Below, in pieces: positions 1-9,428 of a stretch of DNA of 64,000 nucleotides; the stretch's first letter is position 1, and each line of letters opens with the position of its first letter. The notes below the pieces were generated by a model, which worked only from the letters and a program-made list of their open reading frames with translations, was not told the origin of the DNA and did no database searches. The stretch lies in assembly GCF_013410955.1 (NCBI RefSeq), contig NZ_JACCCG010000005.1, positions 248,001-312,000 of the forward strand, written 5' to 3'. A program made the position numbers and the translations under genes. This DNA is from Microbacterium sp. AK009 (GTDB taxonomy: Bacteria > Actinomycetota > Actinomycetes > Actinomycetales > Microbacteriaceae).

Positions 1-1
1 A

Positions 2-346
2 CTCCGTCCCGCCGACCCCGATCGTCCGGCGGCGACCCTCTCGGGTGGCAACCAGCAGAAGATCCTCCTCGCCCGCTGGCTGGTGCACGGCACCCGCGTC
101 CTGCTCCTGGACGAGCCCACCCGTGGCGTCGACGTCGGAGCGCGGTCGGAGATCTACGGACTCATCCGTCGGCTCGCCGCCGCCGGCAACGCGATCGTGA
201 TCGTCTCCAGCGAGATCGAAGAGGTCCTGGGGCTCGCCGACACCGTCCTGGTCGTCGCCGACGGGCGCGTCCTGACCACCCTCCCCGCCTCTGAGATCGA
301 TGAGCACGGCGTGCTCGATCTCGTCATGAAAGGACAAGCCGCGTGA
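2..346 (+). CDS. Sugar ABC transporter ATP-binding protein, 3' end (partial)
   Basis: C-terminal 114 residues of a cytosolic ATPase that powers import of a pentose or related sugar (RbsA/XylG/MglA type); the 5' part lies before the window. The ABC signature LSGGNQQK is at residues 14-21 of the visible part, followed by the Walker B stretch [14 protein letters not shown]. The NQQK form of the signature and TRGVDVGA are typical of the second nucleotide-binding domain of the duplicated sugar ATPases. Its TGA overlaps the GTG of the permease by four bases (GTGA), so the two are translationally coupled. The substrate cannot be told from this fragment. Confidence 0.93.
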   Translation, partial: LRPADPDRPAATLSGGNQQKILLARWLVHGTRVLLLDEPTRGVDVGARSEIYGLIRRLAAAGNAIVIVSSEIEEVLGLADTVLVVADGRVLTTLPASEIDEHGVLDLVMKGQAA

Positions 347-1404
347 GCGAGCAGCGAACCGTGACCGACCGGCCGGGCGCCGGCAGTCCGACCCCGACAC
401 CCGTGACGGGAGCGACCGAGACCCCGCCGCCTCCGTGGCGACGCCTTCTCTCCGGCTCGGTCGGGCGCAACCTCGGGCTCGTCCTCGCGCTCCTTCTCCT
501 CGTGGTTGTCGGCGCTGTGACGGCGCCCGACACCTTCACCAGCCTCGACAACATGCTCACGATCCTTCGGCAGGCCTCCATCATCGGGGTGATCAGCATC
601 GGGATGACGCTGGTGATCATCTCCGGCGGCATCGACCTCTCGGTCGGAGCGATCATGGGCCTGGCGTCGGTGGTCGCGACGATCGCTGCCGTGCAGGATC
701 TCGCCGATCAACTCCACTGGTCCGTGATGATCGTCATCGCGCTCGCGGTCGGTGCGGGCGCAGGCCTGGTCAACGGCATCGTCATCGCCTACGGCAAGGT
801 GGTCGCGTTCATGGCGACCCTGGCGATGCTGGTCGCCGCACGTGGGCTCGCCGAGATCCTCGCAGAGCGCCGCACGCTCGTCGTCGAGGAGCGCGGCTTC
901 ATCACCTTCATGAACACCGACATCCTCGGTGTCGACATGCTGATCTGGATCTTCGCAGTCGTCGCCGCACTCGGGTGGGTGCTGCTGAACCGCACCACCT
1001 TCGGACGGCGAACGGTCGCGATCGGCGGAAACCGCGAGGCGGCGCGCCTCGCGGGCATCGACGTCAAGCGCCACACGATGTGGCTCTATGTGATCTCGGG
1101 ACTGACTGCCGGAATCGCCGCAGTGATGATCCTCGGGCGGACCACCGCCGGCACCTCGACGCACGGGCTGCTGTACGAGCTGGACGCGATCGCCGCGGTG
1201 GTCGTCGGCGGCACCCTGCTTGTCGGCGGCCGGGGGACGATCACCGGCACGGTGTTCGGCGTGCTGATCTTCGCCACGCTCACCAACGTCTTCGTTCAGA
1301 ACAACCTCAACTCCTCCGTCCAGGCGGTCGTCAAGGGGGTCATCATCGTCGTGGCCGTCCTGCTGCAGCAGCGGTTCGCCCGCCCCTCCGGCCGCGCAAC
1401 GTGA
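343..1404 (+). CDS. Sugar ABC transporter permease (RbsC/XylH type)
   Basis: Inner-membrane permease of 353 residues, the usual length of the BPD_transp_2 family. A polar, Pro/Thr-rich N-terminal tail of about 45 residues is followed by hydrophobic segments. The family landmark [14 protein letters not shown] lies near residue 90, and [18 protein letters not shown] lies near residue 287. The GTG start overlaps the ATPase stop. The TGA in turn overlaps the GTG of the ROK gene, so ATPase, permease and regulator form a tightly coupled operon. The family imports monosaccharides with a periplasmic or lipoprotein binding protein, which is not in the window. Confidence 0.93.
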   Translation: MSEQRTVTDRPGAGSPTPTPVTGATETPPPPWRRLLSGSVGRNLGLVLALLLLVVVGAVTAPDTFTSLDNMLTILRQASIIGVISIGMTLVIISGGIDLSVGAIMGLASVVATIAAVQDLADQLHWSVMIVIALAVGAGAGLVNGIVIAYGKVVAFMATLAMLVAARGLAEILAERRTLVVEERGFITFMNTDILGVDMLIWIFAVVAALGWVLLNRTTFGRRTVAIGGNREAARLAGIDVKRHTMWLYVISGLTAGIAAVMILGRTTAGTSTHGLLYELDAIAAVVVGGTLLVGGRGTITGTVFGVLIFATLTNVFVQNNLNSSVQAVVKGVIIVVAVLLQQRFARPSGRAT

Positions 1405-2627
1405 CCGACGTGCGCGCCCGGATGCGCGACACTGGGAACGTGCCCAGAGAGACCCGCGACTCCCCTGTCTCGTCCGGAGTGGGCGAGGTGTTCCAACTCC
1501 TTCGAGACGGTGTGCCGCGCACCCGCGCGGACCTGGCCAAGACGACGGGACTGGCGAGATCGACCGTCGCCGCGCGCGTGGACGCGCTCGTGCGCTCGGG
1601 CCTGGTCACCCCGGTCGGCGACGCACTGTCCACCGGCGGGCGTCCGCCCTCGCAGTTCGCGCTGAACCCGCAGGCACGGGTCGTCCTGGCCGCCGACCTC
1701 GGCGCCTCCCACGCCCGCGTGGCGCTCACCGACCTCAGCGGGCTCAGCCTCGCGGAGCGCAGCGAAAGCATCGCCATTTCCCTCGGACCCGAGCAGGTCC
1801 TCTCCTGGGTGGTCGAGACGGCCGCGCAGCTCCTGGACGAGGCCGGCCGCGATCGCGGCGACCTCGCGGCGATCGGCATGGGCGTGCCCGGCCCCGTCGA
1901 ACATGAGAGCGGACGGCCCGCGAACCCGCCGATCATGCCCGGGTGGGATCGTTTCGACATCCCCGCCTGGATCGGTCGCCACCTCGACGCGCCGGTCCTG
2001 GTGGACAACGATGTGAACATCATGGCGCTCGGCGAGCGCTCGGCCGCCTGGCCGACCGTCGATCACCTCATCTTCGTCAAGGTCGCCACCGGCATCGGCG
2101 CCGGCCTCATCTCGGGCGGGGCACTCCAGCGCGGAGCCCAGGGCGTGGCCGGTGACATCGGTCACGTGCGGGTGCCCGGTGGCGCCGACATCCCCTGCCA
2201 CTGCGGCAACCGGGGATGCCTGGAGGCGCTGGCATCCGGCCCGGCGATGGCCCGCACCCTGCGGTCTCAGGGGATCGACGCTCACGACGGCAGCGACGTG
2301 GTGGCGCTGGTCAAGCAGGGCAACGTCGAGGCGGTGCAGACCGTCCGCCAGGCCGGTCGCGACATCGGCGAGGTGCTCACGACGTGCGTGAGCCTCATCA
2401 ACCCCTCGGTCATCGCGATCGGCGGTTCGATGGCCCGCGTGGGTGAGCATCTCCTCGCCGGCGTGCGCGAGGTCGTCTACACCCGCTCCATGCCGCTGGC
2501 GACCGAGCACCTGACGATCGCCCAGTCGGTCACCGCGGAGCGGGCGGCCGTCCTCGGAGCGAGCATGCTGGCCGTCGAGCACGCCCTGTCCCCCGCGTCG
2601 CTGATCCGACAGTTCGAGGCGCGCTGA
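1401..2627 (+). CDS. ROK family transcriptional regulator (XylR/NagC-like)
   Basis: Protein of 408 residues with an N-terminal winged helix (FQLLRDGVPRTRADLAKTTG then STVAARVDALVRSGLV) and a C-terminal ROK sugar-kinase-like domain. That domain has the DNDVN motif and the zinc-binding motif CHCGNRGCLEAL. Such proteins are usually repressors that lose DNA binding on meeting a sugar or sugar phosphate. I chose the GTG at 1401 because it makes a GTGA overlap with the permease stop, as at the previous junction; an ATG at 1422 and a GTG at 1440 are alternatives. Its place in the operon suggests autoregulation by the imported sugar. Confidence 0.9.
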   Translation: MTDVRARMRDTGNVPRETRDSPVSSGVGEVFQLLRDGVPRTRADLAKTTGLARSTVAARVDALVRSGLVTPVGDALSTGGRPPSQFALNPQARVVLAADLGASHARVALTDLSGLSLAERSESIAISLGPEQVLSWVVETAAQLLDEAGRDRGDLAAIGMGVPGPVEHESGRPANPPIMPGWDRFDIPAWIGRHLDAPVLVDNDVNIMALGERSAAWPTVDHLIFVKVATGIGAGLISGGALQRGAQGVAGDIGHVRVPGGADIPCHCGNRGCLEALASGPAMARTLRSQGIDAHDGSDVVALVKQGNVEAVQTVRQAGRDIGEVLTTCVSLINPSVIAIGGSMARVGEHLLAGVREVVYTRSMPLATEHLTIAQSVTAERAAVLGASMLAVEHALSPASLIRQFEAR

Positions 2628-2670
2628 GACGATGGCGGGCGACGCCGTTCTTTAGCACCGGCGTAACACG

Positions 2671-2704
2671 GGTGAGACAAAGGCCCGATGTACTGAGTCT
2701 CACC
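2671..2704. promoter_or_regulatory. Inverted repeat upstream of the quinone oxidoreductase
   Basis: Perfect 8-bp arms GGTGAGAC (2671-2678) and GTCTCACC (2697-2704) separated by 18 bp, in the 129-bp gap between the ROK gene and the oxidoreductase start at 2757. It could be an operator for the downstream gene or a weak hairpin ending the sugar operon. There is no T-run, so an operator is slightly favoured. Confidence 0.35.
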
Positions 2705-2756
2705 GACCCATGTGCCTGCGTCCCCGACGAGGGGTGGCGCGAGAAAGGAGCGACCG

Positions 2757-3788
2757 ATGCGATTCCGGCCGCTGCGATCCCCCTCCTCCCCGCTGGCACC
2801 GGCGGCGCCGCCCGATGCGCCGCCCGAGACCATGGCAGCGATCACGCTCGCCGCCGCGGGCGGCCCCGAGGTGCTTCGGCATGACCGGGTGCCGACACCG
2901 AGCTCCGTGCTCAGCGAACTGCTCGTGCGCGTCGTGGCCGCCGGGGTCAACCCGATCGATGCGAAGACCCGCGCCGGGAAGGGTGTGTCGGCCGCGCTCG
3001 GCGACACCCCGGTGGTTCCGGGATTCGACTTCAGCGGCGTGGTCGTCGCCTCGCCCTTCGAGGCGCACCCTCTGGCGCCGGGCACCGAGGTGTTCGGCAT
3101 GGTGCCATTCCCCCGCACCGGAGGCAGCTACGCCGAATACGTCGTCGTTCCCTCCCAATCGGTCACGCGCAAGCCGTCGTCGCTGTCGCACGTCGAGGCG
3201 GCCGGAGTGCCGCTGGCCGCGCTCACGGCCTGGGGACTGGTGGTGGAGACCGCGCACGCCCATGAGGGGCAGCGCATCCTGATCCACGCCGGCAGCGGCG
3301 GGGTGGGGCATTTCGCGGTGCAGTTCGCGGCGTACTTCGGCGCGCACGTGACGGCCACCGCATCCGCACGCAACGCCGCCTGGCTGCGGGAGCTCGGCGC
3401 GGCCGTGGTCGTGGACTACACCTCCACGCGCTTCGAGGAGGTCGTCGGCCAGATGGACGTGGTCATCGACCTCGTCGGAAACGCCGTGGACCGCACCGCC
3501 AGCCGCTCACTCCAGGTGCTCCGCCCGGGTGGACTCTACGTCCTGGTACCCACGGGCTCCTGGCCCGACTACGCGCAGGCCGCCGAGGAGGCGGGGGTGC
3601 GTGCGACGTCGTACAAGGTGATCCCCGACGGCGGCACCCTCGCGACGATCGCTCGCCTTCTGGACTCGGGCGCGGTCCAGGTCTACGTCGACCGGGTGTT
3701 CGACCTGCCCGATGCCGCTGCGGCTCACACCGAGCTGGAGCGGGGACACACCCGCGGGAAGATCGTGCTGCGCGTCAGCGACGACTGA
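2757..3788 (+). CDS. NAD(P)H:quinone oxidoreductase, zinc-type MDR family without zinc
   Basis: Medium-chain dehydrogenase/reductase of 343 residues that would reduce quinones or enals with NADPH in the cytosol. The GroES-like half contains GVNPIDAKTRAG. The Rossmann half has HAGSGGVGHFAVQFAAYFGA, typical of quinone reductases. The four structural-zinc cysteines and the catalytic zinc ligands of alcohol dehydrogenases are absent. I start at ATG 2757 because GAAAGGAG ends seven bases upstream. The conserved family N-terminus MAAITL begins 25 residues later (ATG 2832), so a shorter protein is possible. Its 3' end overlaps the convergent lysG gene by 14 bp. Confidence 0.85.
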   Translation: MRFRPLRSPSSPLAPAAPPDAPPETMAAITLAAAGGPEVLRHDRVPTPSSVLSELLVRVVAAGVNPIDAKTRAGKGVSAALGDTPVVPGFDFSGVVVASPFEAHPLAPGTEVFGMVPFPRTGGSYAEYVVVPSQSVTRKPSSLSHVEAAGVPLAALTAWGLVVETAHAHEGQRILIHAGSGGVGHFAVQFAAYFGAHVTATASARNAAWLRELGAAVVVDYTSTRFEEVVGQMDVVIDLVGNAVDRTASRSLQVLRPGGLYVLVPTGSWPDYAQAAEEAGVRATSYKVIPDGGTLATIARLLDSGAVQVYVDRVFDLPDAAAAHTELERGHTRGKIVLRVSDD

Positions 3789-4695
3789 CCGGGGCTGCGG
3801 CTGCGGGCGCGACGAGCACGCGCCTCCCCTCGGCGACGACCTCTTCGGCGACGGCGTCGAGGAGCGGCGATCGCAGGTTCCACTGCTGCCATGTGAGCGG
3901 AACATCCACGGACGGCCCGCCGAGCGCGATCAGCGCTCCCGAAGCCAGCGCCGCCGCAGACTGGGAGGTGGGAAGCAACGCCCACCCGAGACCCCGCAGC
4001 GTCGCGGCGGCGAAGTCGTGCGAGGCGGGGACGTAGTGGCGCGGCGGCGCGGTCGCCTCCACCCCGCGCTCCCGCAGCCAGCGCCGCTGCAGGTCATCGC
4101 GCCGGTCGAAGTCGATGACGGGGGCGACCGTCAGCGCCTCGACGGTCACGCCGCCGGCGAACCACCGATCGTGGAACGCGGGGGTCGCGACAGCCTGGTA
4201 TCTCATGAGGCCGAGAGCTGTCGCGCGGCATCCGGCCACGGGCTCTTCGCGTGAGGTGACGGCGCCCATCACCGTGCCCGATTCGAGCAGTCCCGCAGTG
4301 AAGTCCTGATCGTCACGGTGCAGATCGAAGACGATCGGATGCCGCTCGGCCAGCGTCGCGAGCGGCGTCAGGAACCACGTGGCCAGCGAATCGGCATTCA
4401 CCGCGAGCGGCACCGACACGCGCGCCCCGGCTGCGTCGTCGCCGGCGAGTCCCGCGAGGGCGTCGTGCTCGAGGAGGGCGAGCTGCCGGACCAGACGGAC
4501 GACGGCGACGCCGGCCGCGGTCGGGCGCACGGGTCGCGACCGGACGAGGAGCACCTGTCCGAGCAGCGACTCGAGAGTCTTCACGCGCTGACTTACGGCA
4601 CTCGGTGTGATCCGCAGTCGCCGGGCGGCGGCATCCATCGTGCCCTCGTCCGCCACCGCGGCGAGGGTCTCGGCAAGGTCGAAGGGGATGCGCAT
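3775..4695 (-). CDS. lysG: LysR-type regulator LysG/ArgP
   Basis: Protein of 306 residues, the usual length for ArgP/LysG. The N-terminal LysR helix-turn-helix reads LAAVADEGTMDAAARRL then ITPSAVSQRVKTLE, and a substrate-binding domain follows. It is divergent from lysE with about 70 bp between them, the classical Corynebacterium arrangement in which LysG with lysine or arginine as inducer activates the exporter. The ATG at 4693-4695 gives the conserved start MRIPF. The gene ends inside the 3' end of the upstream oxidoreductase (convergent overlap). Confidence 0.9.
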   Translation of the reverse strand: MRIPFDLAETLAAVADEGTMDAAARRLRITPSAVSQRVKTLESLLGQVLLVRSRPVRPTAAGVAVVRLVRQLALLEHDALAGLAGDDAAGARVSVPLAVNADSLATWFLTPLATLAERHPIVFDLHRDDQDFTAGLLESGTVMGAVTSREEPVAGCRATALGLMRYQAVATPAFHDRWFAGGVTVEALTVAPVIDFDRRDDLQRRWLRERGVEATAPPRHYVPASHDFAAATLRGLGWALLPTSQSAAALASGALIALGGPSVDVPLTWQQWNLRSPLLDAVAEEVVAEGRRVLVAPAAAAPVSRR

Positions 4696-4767
4696 GTGAA
4701 GCGATGCTAATGCCCGTGAAGGAATCTGAACTGGTGCTTGTCCCAACTGGGCCGTAACGTGCCACGC

Positions 4768-5424
4768 GTGACTCTTCCCCTGTTCGCCGGGCTCGGCCTG
4801 GGCTTCTCGCTCATCATCGCCATCGGCGCACAGAATCTCTTCGTTCTCCGGCAGGGGCTGCGGCGTGAGCACGTCATCATCGTCGCGGCACTGTGCGCGC
4901 TGTCGGACGCCGTCCTCATCGCGGTCGGCGTGTCGGGGATCGGCCTGGTGCTCCAGGCTGTGCCGTGGCTGGTCTCGGCCATCCGATGGACGGGAGCGGC
5001 TTTTCTCATCGGCTACGGGGTGCTCGCCGCCCGCCGCGCCTGGCGCCCGAGCGGAAGGGCACTCACGGTGCGGGAGGAGAAGGATGCCACGGGGCGGAGC
5101 GCTGGCGCCGGAGGCGTGGCGACCGCCTCGCGCACACGGCTCCTTCCCGTCATCCTCACCACCCTCGCCCTGACCTGGCTCAACCCCCACGTCTACCTCG
5201 ACACGGTCTTCCTGCTGGGCTCGGTCGCCAACACCCACGGCGACGCGCGATGGGTCTTCGCCACCGGGGCCATGGCGGCCAGTGTCATCTGGTTCTTCGG
5301 CCTCGCGTTCGGGGCGCGCTATCTCGGTCGATGGCTCTCGAGTGCCCGATCGTGGCGGATCCTCGACGCCGTCATCGCGGTCGTCATGATCGCGCTCGGG
5401 GTGTCACTCGTCCTGCCTCACTGA
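4768..5424 (+). CDS. lysE: LysE/ArgO amino acid exporter
   Basis: Integral membrane exporter of 218 residues that expels lysine and arginine. The N-terminal family motif GFSLIIAIGAQNLFVLRQGL and the C-terminal TWLNPHVYLDTVFLLG are both present, with about six hydrophobic segments in all. The GTG at 4768 puts the first membrane segment where the family has it; GTG 4759 and TTG 4738 are in frame too, and none has a convincing ribosome site. The divergent lysG gene should regulate it through the shared intergenic region. Its 3' end overlaps the convergent nitronate monooxygenase by 21 bp. Confidence 0.92.
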   Translation: MTLPLFAGLGLGFSLIIAIGAQNLFVLRQGLRREHVIIVAALCALSDAVLIAVGVSGIGLVLQAVPWLVSAIRWTGAAFLIGYGVLAARRAWRPSGRALTVREEKDATGRSAGAGGVATASRTRLLPVILTTLALTWLNPHVYLDTVFLLGSVANTHGDARWVFATGAMAASVIWFFGLAFGARYLGRWLSSARSWRILDAVIAVVMIALGVSLVLPH

Positions 5425-6468
5425 GGCCGGCAGCCCGGTCAGGAGCTCGGCGAAGACGTCGACGGCGTCCGCATGCCGGGTGAGACCGGCGGCCTGACCC
5501 GCCCACAGCGAGGCGAATCGCGCGTCTCCCCGCCGGGCCGCCTCGGCTCGGAAGCGCCCTGTCAGCCAGTTCTGCGCGGGGAAGGGCGCGATCGCCGCTC
5601 CGGCCTCGAGGACGCGGGAGGCGTGATTGGGGATCCCCCTGGCCCATCGTCCGCTCATCGCCCGGGTGAGGGTCGTCGTGGTATCGCGTGCGCGGCCGAT
5701 CTCCTCGCGATGGGCCTCGGAGGCAGCCGACTGCCGGGTGCGCAGGAACGCGGTGCCGACCTGCACCCCCGATGCCCCGAGGGCGAAGGCGGCTGCGACA
5801 CCCCTGCGGTCGGCGATCCCTCCCGCCGCGATGACGGGGATCGCCACAGCGTCGACGATCTGCGGCACGAGCGCGAACGTCCCGACCAGAGACAGCGCGG
5901 CCGCCTGGAGGAACGACACCCGGTGACCGCCGGCCTCGGCGCCGCTCGCGACCACCGCGTCCACACCCGCGGCTTCCAGCGCCTGGGCTTCTGCGACGGT
6001 CGTCGCGGTTCCGATCAGACGGATCCCGCGGCTGTGCGCCGCCTCGACGAGGTGTGCCGAGGGGACGCCGAAGACGACGCTGAGAACGGCCGGCGCGGCA
6101 TCGAGCACGGCTGTCAGCTGGCCGTCGATGTCGGGCAGGAACTCGACCGGGGGCGTAGGGAGGTCGAGACCCAGCTCGGCGAAGAGCGGCGCTGCCGCCG
6201 CGGTCGCCGCCGTGAGATCAACGTCTGCGGGGTGGATCTCATCCCCCGTGGGCAGCCACAGGTTGACCGCGAAAGGGCGGGACGTCGCGGACCGGAGGGC
6301 GGCGATGGTGTCGCTGATGCGATCGGGTTCGTAGCCGTACAGACCGTAGGAGCCCAGGCCGCCGGCGTTGCTGACGGTGGCCGTGAGCTCCACGGACGAC
6401 AGTCCTCCGAAGGGACCGAGCAGGATGGGGGCGTCGATGCCCAGGAGCTCGGAAAGGGCGGCGCGCAT
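5404..6468 (-). CDS. Nitronate monooxygenase (2-nitropropane dioxygenase family)
   Basis: FMN-binding TIM-barrel enzyme of 354 residues. The N-terminus IDAPILLGPFGGLSS and the block VVASGAEAGGHR near residue 180 belong to the nitronate monooxygenase family. PVIAAGGIADRRGVAAAFALGASGVQVGTAFL is split here as PVIAAGGIAD and GASGVQVGTAFL, the phosphate-binding end of the FMN site. The enzyme detoxifies alkyl nitronates such as propionate-3-nitronate using O2. A catalytic His candidate is in AGGHR. The gene stands alone between lysE and the terminator of the rpl operon. Confidence 0.88.
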   Translation of the reverse strand: MRAALSELLGIDAPILLGPFGGLSSVELTATVSNAGGLGSYGLYGYEPDRISDTIAALRSATSRPFAVNLWLPTGDEIHPADVDLTAATAAAAPLFAELGLDLPTPPVEFLPDIDGQLTAVLDAAPAVLSVVFGVPSAHLVEAAHSRGIRLIGTATTVAEAQALEAAGVDAVVASGAEAGGHRVSFLQAAALSLVGTFALVPQIVDAVAIPVIAAGGIADRRGVAAAFALGASGVQVGTAFLRTRQSAASEAHREEIGRARDTTTTLTRAMSGRWARGIPNHASRVLEAGAAIAPFPAQNWLTGRFRAEAARRGDARFASLWAGQAAGLTRHADAVDVFAELLTGLPASVRQDE

Positions 6469-6507
6469 ACGTCGACGCTAGTGGGTGCCGGCAGGGGCGG
6501 AAACGGC

Positions 6508-6537
6508 GAAGGGCCCCGCCTTTCGGCGGAGCCCTTC
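6508..6537 (-). terminator. Terminator of the secE-nusG-rplK-rplA operon
   Basis: Hairpin with 13-base arms (one mismatch), closed on the minus strand by a GAAA tetraloop. It sits 15 bp beyond the rplA stop and is followed by a short, weak T-stretch. It could also stop transcripts from the other side. Confidence 0.75.
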
Positions 6538-6551
6538 GTGTGCGTCGGCGA

Positions 6552-7244
6552 TCAGGCCAGCGAGTTGACGTCCAGCGGGATGCCGGGGCCGAACGTGGTC
6601 GACACGGCACCCTTCTGGATGTAGCGGCCCTTCGAGCTCGAGGGCTTCAGACGGATGATCTCCTCGAGGGCGACCTTGAGGTTCTCGTCCAGCTGCTCGG
6701 CGCTGAAAGACGCTTTGCCGACGACGAAGTGCACGTTGGCGTGCTTGTCGACGCGGAACTCGATCTTTCCGCCCTTGATGTCCTCGACCGCCTTGGCGGG
6801 GTTCGGGGTCACCGTGCCGGTCTTGGGGTTGGGCATGAGGCCACGGGGGCCCAGCACCTTGCCCAGGCGACCGACCTGGCCCATGAGCTCAGGGGTGGCG
6901 ACGGCGGCGTCGAAGGCGGTGTAGCCGCCCGCGACCTTCTCGATGAGCTCGGCGCCGCCGACCTCGTCGGCACCGGCCGCGATGGCGGCCTCGGCCGCGG
7001 GCCCGGTGGCGAAGACGATGACCCGAGCGGTCTTGCCGGTGCCGTGGGGCAGGATGACGGTGCCGCGCACCATCTGGTCGGCCTTACGGGGGTCGACCGA
7101 GAGCTTCAGCGCGACCTCGACGGTCGAGTCGAACTTCGCCGAACCCGTCTCCTTGGCCAGCGCCACGGCTTCGGTGGGCGAGTAGAACGTGTCGGCCGCG
7201 ATCTTCGCGGCGGCGGCCTGATAGGCCTTGGACTTCTGTGCCAT
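6552..7244 (-). CDS. rplA: 50S ribosomal protein L1
   Basis: 230 residues, full length for L1. The diagnostic block [16 protein letters not shown] and the C-terminal region [13 protein letters not shown] are intact. L1 forms the mobile stalk at the ribosomal E site and in many bacteria represses translation of its own rplK-rplA message. The ATG at 7242-7244 has GGGGAAG upstream and lies 14 bp after rplK. It is the last gene of the operon, followed by a strong hairpin. Confidence 0.99.
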   Translation of the reverse strand: MAQKSKAYQAAAAKIAADTFYSPTEAVALAKETGSAKFDSTVEVALKLSVDPRKADQMVRGTVILPHGTGKTARVIVFATGPAAEAAIAAGADEVGGAELIEKVAGGYTAFDAAVATPELMGQVGRLGKVLGPRGLMPNPKTGTVTPNPAKAVEDIKGGKIEFRVDKHANVHFVVGKASFSAEQLDENLKVALEEIIRLKPSSSKGRYIQKGAVSTTFGPGIPLDVNSLA

Positions 7245-7258
7245 GGTTATTCTTCCCC

Positions 7259-7690
7259 TCAGTCCTCGACCGTGATGCCCATGGAACGGGCGGTGCCGGC
7301 GATGATCAGCGAGGCGGCCTCGATGTCGTTCGCGTTCAGGTCGGGCATCTTCGTCTCGGCGATCTGACGCACCTGGTCCTTGGTGAGCTTGCCCACCTTG
7401 GCCGTGTGCGGCGTCTGCGAACCCTTCTGCACGCCCGCAGCCTTCTTGATCAGCTCGGCGGCCGGCGGCGTCTTCAGGACGAAGGTGAAGCTGCGGTCCT
7501 CGTAGACGGTGATCTCGACGGGGATGACGTTGCCGCGCTGCGACTCGGTCGCGGCGTTGTACGCCTTGCAGAACTCCATGATGTTCACACCGTGCTGACC
7601 GAGCGCGGGGCCGATCGGCGGTGCCGGGTTGGCGGCGCCGGCGTTGATCTGGAGCTTGATCAGGCCGGTCACCTTCTTCTTCGGTGCCAT
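7259..7690 (-). CDS. rplK: 50S ribosomal protein L11
   Basis: 143 residues. The N-terminal domain has [21 protein letters not shown], whose prolines form the thiostrepton-binding face, and the C-terminal RNA-binding domain contains [18 protein letters not shown]11 binds the GTPase-associated centre of 23S rRNA. A strong purine-rich ribosome site (GGAAGAGGAA) precedes the ATG at 7688-7690. About 100 bp containing a small hairpin separate it from nusG. Confidence 0.99.
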   Translation of the reverse strand: MAPKKKVTGLIKLQINAGAANPAPPIGPALGQHGVNIMEFCKAYNAATESQRGNVIPVEITVYEDRSFTFVLKTPPAAELIKKAAGVQKGSQTPHTAKVGKLTKDQVRQIAETKMPDLNANDIEAASLIIAGTARSMGITVED

Positions 7691-7765
7691 TTCCTCTTCC
7701 TTTCCTCGAGGGCTGCCGGGCGGCATCCCTCTCCCGCACACCCGGCGTCTCCGGGCAGCGGTTCC

Positions 7766-7782
7766 CCCGGCCTGCGGCCGGG
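7766..7782 (-). promoter_or_regulatory. Small GC hairpin in the nusG-rplK spacer
   Basis: Seven-base perfect arms CCCGGCC/GGCCGGG with a three-base loop, just beyond the nusG stop. No T-run follows, so it is more likely an mRNA-stabilising or attenuating hairpin than a full terminator. Confidence 0.4.
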
Positions 7783-7788
7783 AAGTCT

Positions 7789-8811
7789 TTACAGTTTGGT
7801 GACCTGGTCGAACGACAGCTCGACGGGGGTTTCGCGCTCGAACAGCGAGACGAGGACCGTGAGCTTGCCGCTCTCGGGCTTGATCTCGCTGATGGTGCCG
7901 GGAAGGCCCGCGAACGAACCCTCCTTGATCGTGATGGTCTCGCCGACCTCGAAGTCGACCTCGGCGGGGATGCTGCGCGCCGCAGCGGGGGCACCCTTGG
8001 CCGCACCCTTGGCGGGGGCGACCTCCTTGACCTCGACCAGGCTCTTGAGCATGGTGAAGGCCTCTTCGAAGCGGAGGGGCGTGGGGTTGTGCGCGTTGCC
8101 GACGAACCCGGTGACACCCGGGGTGTGACGCACGACCGACCAGGTGTCTTCATTGAGGTCCATGCGCACCAGCACGTAGCCGGGGATCCGCACGCGGGTG
8201 ACCATCTTGCGCTGGCCGTTCTTGATCTCCACGACGTCTTCCATCGGGACCTCGACCTGGTAGATCTCGTCCTCGACCTCGAGCGTGGACTTGCGCTGCT
8301 CGATGTTCGCCTTCACCTTGCGCTCGAACCCGGCGTAGGAGTGGATGACGTACCACTTGCCCGGAAGCGACCGCAGCTCGGCGCGGAAGGCTTCGAACGG
8401 ATCGAGTTCCTCGTCGTCGGCGGCGTCCTCGCGGTCGTCCTCGCCGTTGACATCCGGCCCGTCGTAGGGGGTGACCTCGTCGGCGGCCTCGGCCTCGAGC
8501 TCCGCGATCTCCTCGGCGACGGAGTCGGTGAGGACCTCCGCTGCAGCCTCGGCCTCTGCGGTCTCGTCGATGTTCAGGGCGTCGTTCACGATGGCGTCTG
8601 CCTCCGGATCCTGGATCTCGATGTCGTCGAGCTCTTCGGTGTCGTCCTCGACGTCGTCTTCGTCGTCGACGATGTGGATGGCGCTGTGCTCGGCGGGGGT
8701 GTTCGCACGCTCCTCGAACTCGAGGATGTTGCCCTCCTGGGCCTCGTCCTCCTCGGAGGACTGCTCCGCCGCGGGCGCCCAGTCGGCGTCGTCGACATAT
8801 CTTTCAGACAC
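7789..8811 (-). CDS. nusG: Transcription termination/antitermination protein NusG, with long acidic N-terminal extension
   Basis: 340 residues. The NGN domain starts at about residue 151 ([13 protein letters not shown]) and the KOW domain is near residues 285-340 ([19 protein letters not shown]). NusG binds RNA polymerase and links it to Rho or to the ribosome. The first 150 residues are extremely acidic (runs such as [15 protein letters not shown]) and probably disordered; actinobacterial NusG proteins carry such extensions but this one is long. The GTG at 8809-8811 is chosen for GGAAGAG upstream and the sequence MSERYVDD; an in-frame start 20 codons earlier has no good site. Confidence 0.97.
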   Translation of the reverse strand: MSERYVDDADWAPAAEQSSEEDEAQEGNILEFEERANTPAEHSAIHIVDDEDDVEDDTEELDDIEIQDPEADAIVNDALNIDETAEAEAAAEVLTDSVAEEIAELEAEAADEVTPYDGPDVNGEDDREDAADDEELDPFEAFRAELRSLPGKWYVIHSYAGFERKVKANIEQRKSTLEVEDEIYQVEVPMEDVVEIKNGQRKMVTRVRIPGYVLVRMDLNEDTWSVVRHTPGVTGFVGNAHNPTPLRFEEAFTMLKSLVEVKEVAPAKGAAKGAPAAARSIPAEVDFEVGETITIKEGSFAGLPGTISEIKPESGKLTVLVSLFERETPVELSFDQVTKL

Positions 8812-8901
8812 TTGTGTTCTCTTCCTCTGTCGTGCTCGGGGGATCCGGCTCGACGCGTCGCGCGCCGCCACCGGACGAAACCCGGTGGGCGCGTTGTCGG
8901 A

Positions 8902-9177
8902 TCAGGCGCCCGGGATCCCGAAGACGTACTGCGCGATCCAGACGAACAGCACGTCCAGTCCGTACACGATCGCCATCATCACCAGGACGAAACCGAGCAC
9001 CACGGCGGTGAACTTCATCAGCTCCTGCCGCGTCGGCGTGACGACCTTGCGGAGCTCGGCGAAGACCTGTCGGATGAACAGGACGATGCGCGCGAAGAAG
9101 TTGGGCTTCTTCTCTCGGGGTGAATCGCTGCGCGCGACCACCTCGTTCTTCGGCTCGTCCTGGAGCATGCCACCCAC
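8902..9177 (-). CDS. secE: Preprotein translocase subunit SecE
   Basis: 91 residues with one membrane segment (KFTAVVLGFVLVMMAIVYGL) after the amphipathic helix FIRQVFAELRKVVTPTR, the standard short SecE of Gram-positive bacteria. It clamps SecY in the translocon. The GTG at 9175-9177 is preferred because GAGGAA lies eight bases upstream; an ATG three codons later is 17 bases from that site. An open frame continues upstream but runs through the tRNA-Trp gene and is not coding. Confidence 0.95.
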   Translation of the reverse strand: MGGMLQDEPKNEVVARSDSPREKKPNFFARIVLFIRQVFAELRKVVTPTRQELMKFTAVVLGFVLVMMAIVYGLDVLFVWIAQYVFGIPGA

Positions 9178-9212
9178 CTGATTGTTTCCTCGTGCCAGCA
9201 GACGCTGACGCG

Positions 9213-9285
<73 letters not shown>

Positions 9286-9428
9286 AAGGGTCTGGCGACC
9301 CCGGGATGCCTGCAGACTTCTGCCCCTGCCTGAAAGGAAGGAGGTCCCGACCGGCGGGCACGGCGAAAGAATGCAGACTTCAACTGCATCCCCCAGTCTA
9401 CGCCATGCCCGCGGACGCCGCGAATCAC

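Noticed and set aside
154..2582. Large minus-strand frames opposite the sugar permease and ROK genes
   Set aside because: Compositionally shadows of real genes, without start signals or recognisable domains.
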